The notes under the pieces were generated by a model that ran no database searches, was not told the origin of the DNA, and worked only from the letters and a program-made list of their open reading frames with translations. 14,017 bases of DNA, from positions 1 through 14,017 of the forward strand of contig JBDLQY010000146.1 in the NCBI GenBank assembly GCA_039800325.1. The letters run 5' to 3'. Positions 7,443 to 14,017 of the stretch are shown here, in pieces (within the stretch, counting starts at the first letter, position 1; every line of letters starts with the position of its first letter). Position numbers and translations under genes: made by a program. Source of the stretch: SYIM01 sp039800325. Lineage in GTDB: Bacteria; Pseudomonadota; Gammaproteobacteria; Burkholderiales; Burkholderiaceae_E.

Positions 7443-7514
7443 GGATATCCAGGGATTCAAGGGCAGCGTTCGTCGGGCTGGCAAACCATCTAAGCTTTCT
7501 GGCAGCCTCGCACT

Positions 7515-7534
7515 GAACTCTGTATACAGAATTC
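7515..7534. promoter_or_regulatory. Candidate GntR operator and promoter region
   Basis: GAACTCTGTATACAGAATTC is a 20-bp palindrome with one mismatched pair. Its inner 12 bases (7519-7530) are perfect, with a TGTATACA core like known FCD-GntR operators. It lies 73-92 bp before the GntR start and 2 bp beyond the SulP stop codon. On the minus strand TAGAAT (7536-7531) is a 5/6 match to a -10 box and overlaps the palindrome edge. A TTGACG lies 20 bp further upstream, a longer spacing than normal. Repression by occlusion is the simplest reading. I saw no second copy in the window. Confidence 0.6.
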
Positions 7535-7536
7535 TA

Positions 7537-9195
7537 TCAGGAAATTGACGCCAGGGCGTCAAGCGCGTCTGTGACACTCGGGGCGATACCCCTGGCGCCC
7601 AGTTCGTCAGCAAAACCTGAACGCTGCAACAGCGACAGTGGCTGTTCGTTGGCACCTGCAAGCACCAGCTGGCAGCCACGCTTACTTAAAAATCGATGCA
7701 GATTTTGCAGCGAATCTATGCCGGTGGTGTCGATATTAATGAGCTGATGCAGATCAAGAATCAGAACGCGCGGGCAGGGACGCTGCGGATCAAGAAGGGG
7801 CTCTATACGGTTAACAGCGCCAAAAAACAGCGATCCAAATAATCGCCAGACCTCGACCTCGGTGGGAATGGGTGCGCCGGCTACAGTCTCAACGCGCTGC
7901 AGGCGGGTGACCGACGCAATTCGGTAGATAAAGAACAGGCTGGCCAGCACCAGACCGACCTCGACCGCGACGGTAATATCGAAAATCACCGTGAGCAGAA
8001 AGGTGCCCACCATGATGACGCGGTACTGAGGGCTGAAGTGGCGCAGTTGTGCAAAGGCGCGCCATTCGCCCATATTCCAGGCTACAAACAAAAGAATGCC
8101 GGCCAGTGCGGCCAGTGGAATGTCGTAGGCGAGGGGCGCGGCTAGCAGGACGATGACCAGCAGGGTGAGGGCGTGGATCATGCCCGACACCGGCGAGCGG
8201 GCGCCCGTTCTGACGTTGGTGACCGTACGGGCAATGGTGCCGGTGGCCGCGATGCCACCAAAAAACGGCGTGACGAAATTTGCGATGCCTTGCGCCATCA
8301 ACTCCTGGTTGGGGTCGTGGCGATCGTCGATCATGCCGTCGGCCACCCGTGCGCATAGCAGGGACTCGATGGCACCCAGCAAGGCGATGGCCAGAGTGGG
8401 GGCGACTAAATTCTGGACTGTCTGCCAGTCAAAATCGGGCATAGCCAGGCTGGGCAAGGACTGAGGAATACCACCAAAGCGACTGCCAATGGTTTCGACC
8501 GGTAACTCAAGCAGTTTGACCAGCAGCGTGCAGATGATGAGTGCTCCGATCGTTCCGGGCGCCCGGGCAAGCCATCGTCGCCATCCCGGTTTAACCTGCG
8601 GGTACGACCTAGGCCATGCCAGCACAATGCCCAGTGTCAGTAGTCCTACCGCCAGCGCGCTGAGATTGATGGTGTGCAGATGACTGCCTAACGCGTTTAG
8701 CTGAGACAGCGAATTGGCGGGCATGCGCTCGATGTGCAAACCCAGAAAGTCTTTGACCTGCTGCAGCGCGATGACCACTGCAATACCGTTGGTGAAGCCA
8801 ACGATGATGGGCACCGGTACAAAGCGAATGAGGTTACCTAGCCGCAGGGCGCCCATCACAAAAAGCAGCACCCCGGCCATGATGGTGGCAATCAGCAGAT
8901 TGGCAACACCATAGCGCTCTGCGATCGCATAGAGCAGGGCCACGAAAGCGCCGGCAGGTCCACCGATTTGTACGCGCGAACCCCCCAGGGCTGAAATCAG
9001 AAAGCCCGCAATGATGGCTGTGATGATGCCCTGCTCGGGCTTGACCCCGGATGCAATGCCGAAGGCCATGGCCAGCGGCAGAGCAACCACGCCTACGGTA
9101 ATACCCGACGACAGGTCAGCCTGGAAATCGGCCGCGCGATACCTACGCAGATCGGTGAACAGGCGAGGGCGGAAGCTGAAGGCCGGACGCTTCAT
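7537..9195 (-). CDS. SulP-family inorganic anion transporter with STAS domain
   Basis: Inner-membrane anion permease (SLC26/SulP family) of about 552 aa. Bacterial members move sulfate, bicarbonate or C4-dicarboxylates. The substrate here cannot be told. The start of the transport domain is typical (DLSSGITVGVVALPLAMAFGIA, in family consensus terms), followed by GGPAGAFVALL and a hydrophobic core to about residue 430. The C-terminal STAS domain occupies about the last 110 residues. It contains VLILDLHQLINIDTTGIDSL, with the DTTG motif at the usual phosphorylation loop. ATG 9195 is listed; GTG 9204 adds three residues and is equally possible, and neither has a strong ribosome binding site. The gene follows metG by 25-34 bp and may be cotranscribed with it. 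Its 3' end nearly touches the GntR operator. Confidence 0.92.
   Translation of the reverse strand: MKRPAFSFRPRLFTDLRRYRAADFQADLSSGITVGVVALPLAMAFGIASGVKPEQGIITAIIAGFLISALGGSRVQIGGPAGAFVALLYAIAERYGVANLLIATIMAGVLLFVMGALRLGNLIRFVPVPIIVGFTNGIAVVIALQQVKDFLGLHIERMPANSLSQLNALGSHLHTINLSALAVGLLTLGIVLAWPRSYPQVKPGWRRWLARAPGTIGALIICTLLVKLLELPVETIGSRFGGIPQSLPSLAMPDFDWQTVQNLVAPTLAIALLGAIESLLCARVADGMIDDRHDPNQELMAQGIANFVTPFFGGIAATGTIARTVTNVRTGARSPVSGMIHALTLLVIVLLAAPLAYDIPLAALAGILLFVAWNMGEWRAFAQLRHFSPQYRVIMVGTFLLTVIFDITVAVEVGLVLASLFFIYRIASVTRLQRVETVAGAPIPTEVEVWRLFGSLFFGAVNRIEPLLDPQRPCPRVLILDLHQLINIDTTGIDSLQNLHRFLSKRGCQLVLAGANEQPLSLLQRSGFADELGARGIAPSVTDALDALASIS
7545..7562. repeat. 18-bp inverted repeat at the 3' end of the SulP gene
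   Basis: TTGACGCCAGGGCGTCAA has perfect 8-base arms around a 2-base centre. It lies in the last codons of the SulP gene, 10 bp from the GntR operator palindrome. On the minus strand it is followed by TTTCC rather than a real T-run. It could be a weak terminator stem for the metG-SulP transcript or a second protein-binding site. It could also be chance codon usage. Confidence 0.4.
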
Positions 9196-9229
9196 GCCAC
9201 GCACCGGTCTTGCGCACCCGCGCAGTGCC

Positions 9230-11410
9230 CTAGCGCACCCGCATTCCAGGCGCAGCGCCGTCGTCGGCGTCGAGCAGAAAAATACCCGACCCTTTCTCGG
9301 GATCGTCCCATGACGCCGACAATACCATGCCCTCTGAAAGACCGAACTTCATCTTGCGGGGGGCCAGATTGGCGACCAGCACCGTCATTCGTCCCTTGAG
9401 CTGTTCGGGATCATAGGCAGAGCGAATACCCGAGAAAACCGTACGCAGGCGACCCTCGCCGACATCGAGCGAAAGCTTAAGCAGTTTTTCAGACCCTTCA
9501 ACCCAGCTGGCTTCAACGATTCGGGCCATGCGCAAATCGAGTTTGCCGAAGTCATCGATGCTGATCAGGGCTGATGAAGCGCCCGATGCCGGCGCGCTTG
9601 AGACTGCGCTCCCCGCTGCTGCCGGGCCAATGGAGGATTTGGATGCAGCGTTGGCGCCCGCAGGCAAGGGCTTGGCTGCTGAGGCAGCGCCCCGATCAGC
9701 AGCGGCCTTGCCCGATGAGACAGCCTGCTTATCCGCGGTGGGCTTGGCCTCAGCAGGGGGCTCGAACAAGGCATCGAGCAGCTTGGCATCGACCCGGGTG
9801 AGCAGATGTTCGTAGCGGGCAACGCGGGCCGGCGGGCAGGCGAGGTCAGCCCAGGTGAGTGGCTGGCAATTCATGAAGGCTTCGGCGCGCAATGCGAGCG
9901 CGGGCAGCATGGGTTTTAGCCAGATGGTCAGCGTGTGGAAGCCCGCCATGCATACGGAGAGCACCTCGTGGAGATGCGTTCGCTGTGATTCGTCGCGAGC
10001 CAGCTCCCACGGTTTTTCGGTATCGAAATACTGGTTGATGCGATCGGCGAACTCCATAGCGATGCGAATCGCACGACCATAGTCCCGACCCTCGAGGCAC
10101 TGCGCGATGTCGTCGCTGCGCGCGGCCGCGCCCAGCGAAGTCCATGCCTGCAAGGACTGCACCGGCAACAGCGCGCCGTCAAAATACCGCGCAAGAAAAT
10201 TGGCGCAGCGGCTGGCGATGTTGACGTACTTACCGACCAGGTCGCTGTTGACACGGGCAACGAAGTCCTCAGGGTTGAAATCGATGTCCTCGACGTGGGG
10301 ATTGAGTTTTGCGGCGATGTAGTAACGCAGCCACTCGGGGTTCAGGCCGATTTGCAGATAGCGCAGAGGCGAGATACCCGTGCCGCGTGACTTGCTCATC
10401 TTCTCGCCGCTGACAGTGATGAACCCGTGCACGAACACGTTGTCAGGCACCTTACGGCCAGAGAAGTGCAGGGTTGCCGGCCAGAACAGGGTGTGAAAAT
10501 AAATAATGTCTTTGCCAATGAAGTGATACTGCTCAACAGCCGGGTCGCCCACAAAGGCCTCGAAGTCCTGTGCGGTCTGACGGCTTGCCTGCCCCTTGTC
10601 AAAATGATTTTTGAGGCTTGCGAGATAGCCGATGGGGGCGTCCAGCCAAACGTAAAAATATTTTCCGGGGTGATCAGGAATCGGGATGCCGAAATACGGC
10701 GCATCGCGCGATATATCCCAGTCGCCCAGGCCTTTATCGCTATCCAGCCATTCCCGGGCTTTATTCGCCACCTCGGGCTGAAGGCGTCCAGACTGCGTCC
10801 ATTCGCGTAAAAATTTGACGCAGCGGGGGTCGGACAGTTTGAAGAAAAAATGCTCTGAGCGTTTTAGGACCGGTGTTGCACCCGACAGCGTTGAATAGGG
10901 GTTTCTCAGCTCAGTGGGCGCGTATACCGCACCGCACGCTTCACAGGCGTCGCCGTACTGATCGCGGGCCCCGCACTTCGGACACTCGCCCTTGATATAT
11001 CGGTCGGGCAGAAACATACCCTTGACCGGGTCAAAGAACTGTTCGATCTCGCGTGCTGTGATCAGGTCCTGCGTCTTCAGGGCGCGGTAAATCTCCTGCG
11101 ACAGCTGCGTGTTCTCAGCGGAGTGCGTGGAATGCCAGTTGTCAAAGCTGACATGAAAGCCCTGCAGATACGGCGGGCGCTCGGCCGCGATGCGGGCCAC
11201 CAAGGCCTCGGGCGAGATACCCTCCGATTCGGCCTTGAGCATGATGGGCGCACCGTGGGCATCGTCGGCACACACAAAGTGCACCTCATGTCCGCACATG
11301 CGCTGGAAACGCACCCAGATATCGGCCTGAATGTATTCCATGATGTGGCCGATGTGAAACGAACCGTTGGCGTAGGGAAGGGCGGTGGTGACGAACAGGC
11401 GTCGTTTCAT
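9230..11410 (-). CDS. metG: Methionine--tRNA ligase
   Basis: Cytosolic class I aminoacyl-tRNA synthetase that charges tRNA-Met, essential for initiation and elongation. The protein has 726 aa. The ATP-binding PYANGSFHIGH motif is at residues 12-22 and KMSKS at about 336-340. The zinc knuckle has four cysteines near residues 142, 145, 155 and 158 (CPKCG...CEACG), which places it in the zinc-binding MetG group. An anticodon-binding helical domain follows. The C-terminal 110 or so residues are an EMAPII/Trbp-like tRNA-binding domain (from DFGKLDLRMARIVEA). Between them lies an unusually long Ala/Ser/Pro-rich linker (about 550-612), which makes the protein about 50 aa longer than the E. coli enzyme. 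It is divergent from apbC, a common proteobacterial arrangement. Confidence 0.97.
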   Translation of the reverse strand: MKRRLFVTTALPYANGSFHIGHIMEYIQADIWVRFQRMCGHEVHFVCADDAHGAPIMLKAESEGISPEALVARIAAERPPYLQGFHVSFDNWHSTHSAENTQLSQEIYRALKTQDLITAREIEQFFDPVKGMFLPDRYIKGECPKCGARDQYGDACEACGAVYAPTELRNPYSTLSGATPVLKRSEHFFFKLSDPRCVKFLREWTQSGRLQPEVANKAREWLDSDKGLGDWDISRDAPYFGIPIPDHPGKYFYVWLDAPIGYLASLKNHFDKGQASRQTAQDFEAFVGDPAVEQYHFIGKDIIYFHTLFWPATLHFSGRKVPDNVFVHGFITVSGEKMSKSRGTGISPLRYLQIGLNPEWLRYYIAAKLNPHVEDIDFNPEDFVARVNSDLVGKYVNIASRCANFLARYFDGALLPVQSLQAWTSLGAAARSDDIAQCLEGRDYGRAIRIAMEFADRINQYFDTEKPWELARDESQRTHLHEVLSVCMAGFHTLTIWLKPMLPALALRAEAFMNCQPLTWADLACPPARVARYEHLLTRVDAKLLDALFEPPAEAKPTADKQAVSSGKAAADRGAASAAKPLPAGANAASKSSIGPAAAGSAVSSAPASGASSALISIDDFGKLDLRMARIVEASWVEGSEKLLKLSLDVGEGRLRTVFSGIRSAYDPEQLKGRMTVLVANLAPRKMKFGLSEGMVLSASWDDPEKGSGIFLLDADDGAAPGMRVR

Positions 11411-11511
11411 GTCAGGCGGGGAGGGCAGCTAAAACCGCGATTCTAGCGGGGGAAGGGCGAGTGATCGTTTAGACTGCGCAACGCAACCCATTCCACATCA
11501 GAGACATCATC
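11411..11511. promoter_or_regulatory. Divergent intergenic region metG / apbC
   Basis: This 101-bp gap must hold both promoters. On the minus strand TAGAAT (11445-11440) is a 5/6 match to a -10 box and would give metG a leader of roughly 20-25 nt, but its -35 is poor. I found no convincing promoter toward apbC. AGAGAC just before the apbC ATG is a weak ribosome binding site. Confidence 0.3.
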
Positions 11512-12600
11512 ATGAGTCTGAGCGTCGACGTCATCCAGACGGCCCTTCGTGGGGTCATCGACCCCAACACCGGAAAAGATCTGGTCACCACCAAATCAGC
11601 CCGCAATGTTCGGGTAGACGGCACTGATGTCAGTGTCGATGTTGAGCTGGGGTACCCGGCACTGAGTCAGATCGACGATATTCGACGGGCGGTCATCGCC
11701 GCTATTCGGGCTGTACCTGGCGTGGGTAATGTATCGGCCAACGTTTATCAGAAAATTGTTGCTCATGCCGTGCAACGCGGTGTCAAGGTAATGCCCAACG
11801 TGCGCAATATCATCGCGGTTGCCTCGGGCAAAGGCGGCGTTGGCAAGAGCACAACGGCGGCCAATCTTGCATTGGCGCTGGCCGCTGAAGGCGCCAGCGT
11901 TGGCATGCTGGATGCCGACATCTACGGCCCTTCGCAACCCACCATGCTGGGCGCCAGCGGCAAGCCCGAGTCACGTGATGGCAAGACCCTGGAGCCCACC
12001 ATTTCGCATGGCATACAGATCTCATCGATCGGATTCCTGATTGAACCCGACACACCCATGGTGTGGCGTGGTCCTATGGTGACGCAGGCGCTCGAGCAGC
12101 TGTTGCGCGATACCAATTGGACCGATCTTGATTACCTGGTGGTTGATATGCCGCCGGGTACCGGCGATATCCACCTGACGCTGTCACAAAAAATACCGGT
12201 GACGGGTGCGGTCATCGTCACCACGCCTCAGGACATTGCCCTGCTCGATGCGCGCAAAGGCCTGAAGATGTTCGAGAAGGTGGGCATTCCCATTTTGGGA
12301 ATCATCGAGAACATGGCCATGCATACCTGCAGCAAGTGCGGCCACTCCGAGCACATCTTCGGCCAGGGTGGTGGTGAGCGTATGGCCAAAGACTATGGCA
12401 TTGAGTATCTGGGTGGCCTGCCGCTTGATATTCGCATTCGAGAGCAGGCTGATTCAGGCCGACCCACCGTGGTGGCCGATCCGCAGGGCCCGCTGGCCGA
12501 TACCTACCGGCGTATCGCACGTCGGGTGGCAGTGAAGATCGCCGATCAGGCCCGTGACATGAGTCTGAAGTTTCCGTCAATCGTGGTGCAGAACACCTGA
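11512..12600 (+). CDS. apbC: Iron-sulfur cluster carrier protein, Mrp/ApbC P-loop ATPase
   Basis: Cytosolic ATPase of 362 aa that binds an Fe-S cluster and passes it to apoproteins. The N-terminal 80 or so residues form a MIP18/DUF59-like domain. The deviant Walker A loop GKGGVGKS is at residues 106-113, with DADIYGPSQPT following. DMPPGTGD (212-219) is the Walker B/switch region. The cluster-binding CxxC is Cys273 and Cys276 (HTCSKCGH), in the bridging position of a dimer. Length and motif order are those of full-length proteobacterial ApbC/Mrp. The gene is divergent from metG. An 8-bp-stem hairpin 13 bp after its stop probably closes the transcript before the mod operon. Confidence 0.96.
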   Translation: MSLSVDVIQTALRGVIDPNTGKDLVTTKSARNVRVDGTDVSVDVELGYPALSQIDDIRRAVIAAIRAVPGVGNVSANVYQKIVAHAVQRGVKVMPNVRNIIAVASGKGGVGKSTTAANLALALAAEGASVGMLDADIYGPSQPTMLGASGKPESRDGKTLEPTISHGIQISSIGFLIEPDTPMVWRGPMVTQALEQLLRDTNWTDLDYLVVDMPPGTGDIHLTLSQKIPVTGAVIVTTPQDIALLDARKGLKMFEKVGIPILGIIENMAMHTCSKCGHSEHIFGQGGGERMAKDYGIEYLGGLPLDIRIREQADSGRPTVVADPQGPLADTYRRIARRVAVKIADQARDMSLKFPSIVVQNT

Positions 12601-12613
12601 TTGCTTGCTGGCT

Positions 12614-12633
12614 GACCCGGACTGATCCGGGTC
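12614..12633 (+). terminator. Hairpin after apbC, possible terminator
   Basis: GACCCGGA and TCCGGGTC are perfect 8-base arms around the loop CTGA, beginning 13 bp after the apbC stop. No T-run follows, so termination would be weak or Rho-assisted. The right arm ends where the likely -35 of modA begins (12632), so terminator and promoter are packed together. Confidence 0.45.
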
Positions 12634-12660
12634 GACGGTCGCTTATGCTTGCGTTATATT
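12632..12660 (+). promoter_or_regulatory. Predicted modA promoter
   Basis: TCGACG (12632-12637, 4/6 to TTGACA) and TATATT (12655-12660, 5/6 to TATAAT) are separated by 17 bp. Transcription would begin near 12667. The -10 lies within the left half of the ModE-like operator, which fits repression when molybdate is plentiful. The call rests on hexamer matching only. Confidence 0.45.
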
Positions 12661-12675
12661 TGGACGGATATAACG
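12652..12675. promoter_or_regulatory. ModE-type molybdate operator
   Basis: CGTTATAT and ATATAACG are perfect inverted arms separated by 8 bp. This 8-8-8 layout and sequence match the ModE operator known before enterobacterial modABC. It lies 13 bp before the modA TTG and overlaps the predicted -10 box. The known regulator ModE binds molybdate and represses uptake. A modE gene is not in this window and would have to be elsewhere. Confidence 0.8.
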
Positions 12676-12688
12676 ATGGCCGACCGCC

Positions 12689-13570
12689 TTGGAACAACCC
12701 ATAGCCTTCGAACGACTCATAGCGATCGCATCCGCCCCGCTTCGATCAAAGGGCAGACGTCTTATTTTGCTTGCGGGATGCGCGCTGCTACCTGGCGCGC
12801 TGCTGCCTGGTCTGTCGCTGGCGTCCTCGCAGCCTGTGCGTGTGTACGCGGCGGTCAGCCTCAAGGGGCCGCTTGACCGTGCCCTGTCTTTATGGCGCGA
12901 GCGAGGCGGCGCGCCGGTCGTCACCAACTACGCAGGCACGCCAGCCCTGGTTCGGCAGATCGATCAGGGAGCTCCCGCTGACCTGCTCATCAGTGCCGAT
13001 GCCGATTGGATGGACTGGCTAGGCACGCGCGGCGCCTTGCAGGTGGGGTCGCGGCGAGATTTGTTCGCCAACCGCCTTGTGCTGATTGCGCCGTCGGCTG
13101 GGCGGGCTGCTACGCCACCTGCGGGAAAAGCTTTGGCGGCCTCGCCCGGATACCCGCTGCTTGCGCGCGGCAGCGAACCGCCGCATCTGCCCGAGGGTGC
13201 GCGTCTGGCGCTTGCCGATGTGCGCAGCGTGCCCGCGGGGCGCTATGCCAGGGCTGCGCTCGATACGCTGGGGTGGTCGGAGCGACTTCTGCCGCGCGCT
13301 GCCATGACCGAAAATGTGCGTGCCGCGCTCCTGCTGGTTGCTCGCGGCGAAGCCGCGCTGGGCATCGTGTATGCCTCCGATGCGCTGCAGGAGCCGCGGG
13401 TTCAGGTGTTGGGCGAGTTCGAGAGGGATACACATCCGCCAATTCGATTTCCGGCGGCCGTGCTGCGCGCTTCACGCCATCCACAGGCCCAGGCATTGCT
13501 GGCCTTTCTGGCCAGTGAAGAGGCCGGGTCCTACTTTGCAGCCTTCGGATTTTCAAGGCCTGGATCATGA
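12689..13570 (+). CDS. modA: Molybdate ABC transporter, periplasmic substrate-binding protein
   Basis: Periplasmic binding protein of 293 aa that delivers molybdate (or tungstate) to ModB/ModC. A Sec signal peptide is visible: basic KGRR at 21-24, then a hydrophobic run to LSLA, with likely cleavage near residue 45. The mature protein begins with VRVYAAVSLKGPL, the usual ModA opening with the oxyanion-binding serine. APADLLISADADWMDWL and TENVRAALLLVARGEAALGIVYASDA are further family motifs. The start is uncertain. TTG 12689 is the only plausible in-frame start that keeps the basic n-region, because an in-frame stop lies at 12671, but it has no visible ribosome binding site. LAGC at 28-31 resembles a lipobox, but the hydrophobic stretch continues past it. 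The gene overlaps modB by 4 bp and sits behind a ModE-type operator. Confidence 0.92.
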   Translation: MEQPIAFERLIAIASAPLRSKGRRLILLAGCALLPGALLPGLSLASSQPVRVYAAVSLKGPLDRALSLWRERGGAPVVTNYAGTPALVRQIDQGAPADLLISADADWMDWLGTRGALQVGSRRDLFANRLVLIAPSAGRAATPPAGKALAASPGYPLLARGSEPPHLPEGARLALADVRSVPAGRYARAALDTLGWSERLLPRAAMTENVRAALLLVARGEAALGIVYASDALQEPRVQVLGEFERDTHPPIRFPAAVLRASRHPQAQALLAFLASEEAGSYFAAFGFSRPGS

Positions 13571-14017
13571 CCCTGCCACCGGAGGCCGGTACCGCCCTAT
13601 GGCTTACGCTGAAGGTTGCCGCTGTTGCGACGCTGCTGGCCCTGCCACCGGCCGTGCTGACGGCCTGGCTGCTCGCGCGAACCCGTTTTCGCGGCAGACT
13701 GTTGCTCGACGGGCTGGTTCATCTGCCGCTGGTGTTGCCGCCCGTGGTGACCGGCTACGCTTTGCTGATGCTTTTCGGTCGCGAGGGCTGGATCGGCCGC
13801 TGGCTCGATGAAAGTCTGGGCATCGTGCTGTCATTTCGCTGGACCGGGGCGGCCCTGGCGGCGGCGGTGATGGGTTTTCCCCTGATGGTGCGCGCCATTC
13901 GTCAGGCGATCGAGGCGGTTGATCGACGACTCGAGCATGCTGCCGGCGTTCTGGGGGCACCGCCGCTGGCCGTGTTTGCATCGGTGACCTTACCCTTGGC
14001 CCTGCCAGGTGTGTTGG
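13567..14017 (+). CDS. modB: Molybdate ABC transporter permease (3' end outside window)
   Basis: Inner-membrane permease of the molybdate importer. It forms the channel that takes molybdate from ModA, powered by ModC. The first 150 codons are present and open to the window edge. ATG 13567 overlaps the modA stop (ATGA). Hydrophobic segments alternate with typical ModB loops: LPLVLPPVVTGYALLMLFGR, then FRWTGAALAAAVMGFPLMVRAI, as separate helices. Near the edge begins the EAA loop (EAVDRRLEHAAGVLGAPPLA, then the LPLALPG part), which docks the ATPase subunit. modC would be expected just beyond the window. The call is firm; only the 3' end is missing. Confidence 0.94.
   Translation, partial: MTLPPEAGTALWLTLKVAAVATLLALPPAVLTAWLLARTRFRGRLLLDGLVHLPLVLPPVVTGYALLMLFGREGWIGRWLDESLGIVLSFRWTGAALAAAVMGFPLMVRAIRQAIEAVDRRLEHAAGVLGAPPLAVFASVTLPLALPGVL

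Noticed and set aside
7443..7679. 79-aa N-terminal extension of the GntR regulator
   Set aside because: It runs into the SulP coding region and through the operator palindrome. Family members start close to the DNA-binding domain.
12770..12781. Lipoprotein lipobox (LAGC) in ModA
   Set aside because: The hydrophobic stretch continues about 14 residues beyond the cysteine, and a better type I cleavage site follows LSLA. It is not excluded but less likely.
12676..12876. Small ORF from ATG 12676 after the ModE operator
   Set aside because: It reads in another frame across the modA signal peptide, has no family resemblance and probably arises by overlap. It is kept only as a hint for the start question.

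Overview
The window is about 14 kb of fairly GC-rich bacterial chromosome with ordinary housekeeping and metabolic genes, densely packed. The gene families point to a betaproteobacterium, most likely Burkholderiales and perhaps Alcaligenaceae-like. They include a polyhydroxyalkanoate-system protein, a NicS-type TetR regulator, pncB, a divergent metG/apbC pair and a mod operon. The placement is inferred from gene content only. I see no tRNA, rRNA, insertion sequence, CRISPR array or phage gene.

Left block, plus strand (1-4422): the end of a TetR-family regulator whose start lies left of the window; nicotinate phosphoribosyltransferase (pncB, NAD salvage); a D-2-hydroxyacid dehydrogenase overlapping pncB by 4 bp; a small polyhydroxyalkanoate-system protein; and a membrane protein of a putative Na+/H+ antiporter family that starts at TTG. 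The last four genes are close enough to be one transcription unit. The convergent gap 4423-4583 holds a strong 29-bp hairpin and a 40-bp tandem repeat of about 2.5 copies.

Middle block, minus strand (4584-11410, transcribed right to left): metG, a SulP-type anion transporter, then a compact unit of an FCD-type GntR regulator, an EctD-related Fe(II)/2-oxoglutarate dioxygenase (PhyH family) and a COG4091-type NAD(P)-dependent oxidoreductase with a C-terminal SAF domain. A near-perfect 20-bp palindrome upstream of the GntR gene is a good operator candidate. The regulator, hydroxylase and dehydrogenase look like a small catabolic module whose substrate cannot be read from the sequence. This is the best candidate here for undescribed biology.

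Right block, plus strand (11512-14017): apbC/mrp, an Fe-S cluster carrier ATPase divergent from metG, then the start of a molybdate ABC transporter operon. modA is complete and modB is cut by the window edge. A perfect 8-8-8 inverted repeat directly before modA matches the ModE operator pattern and overlaps the probable promoter. The modA start codon is unclear and is probably TTG with no visible ribosome binding site.
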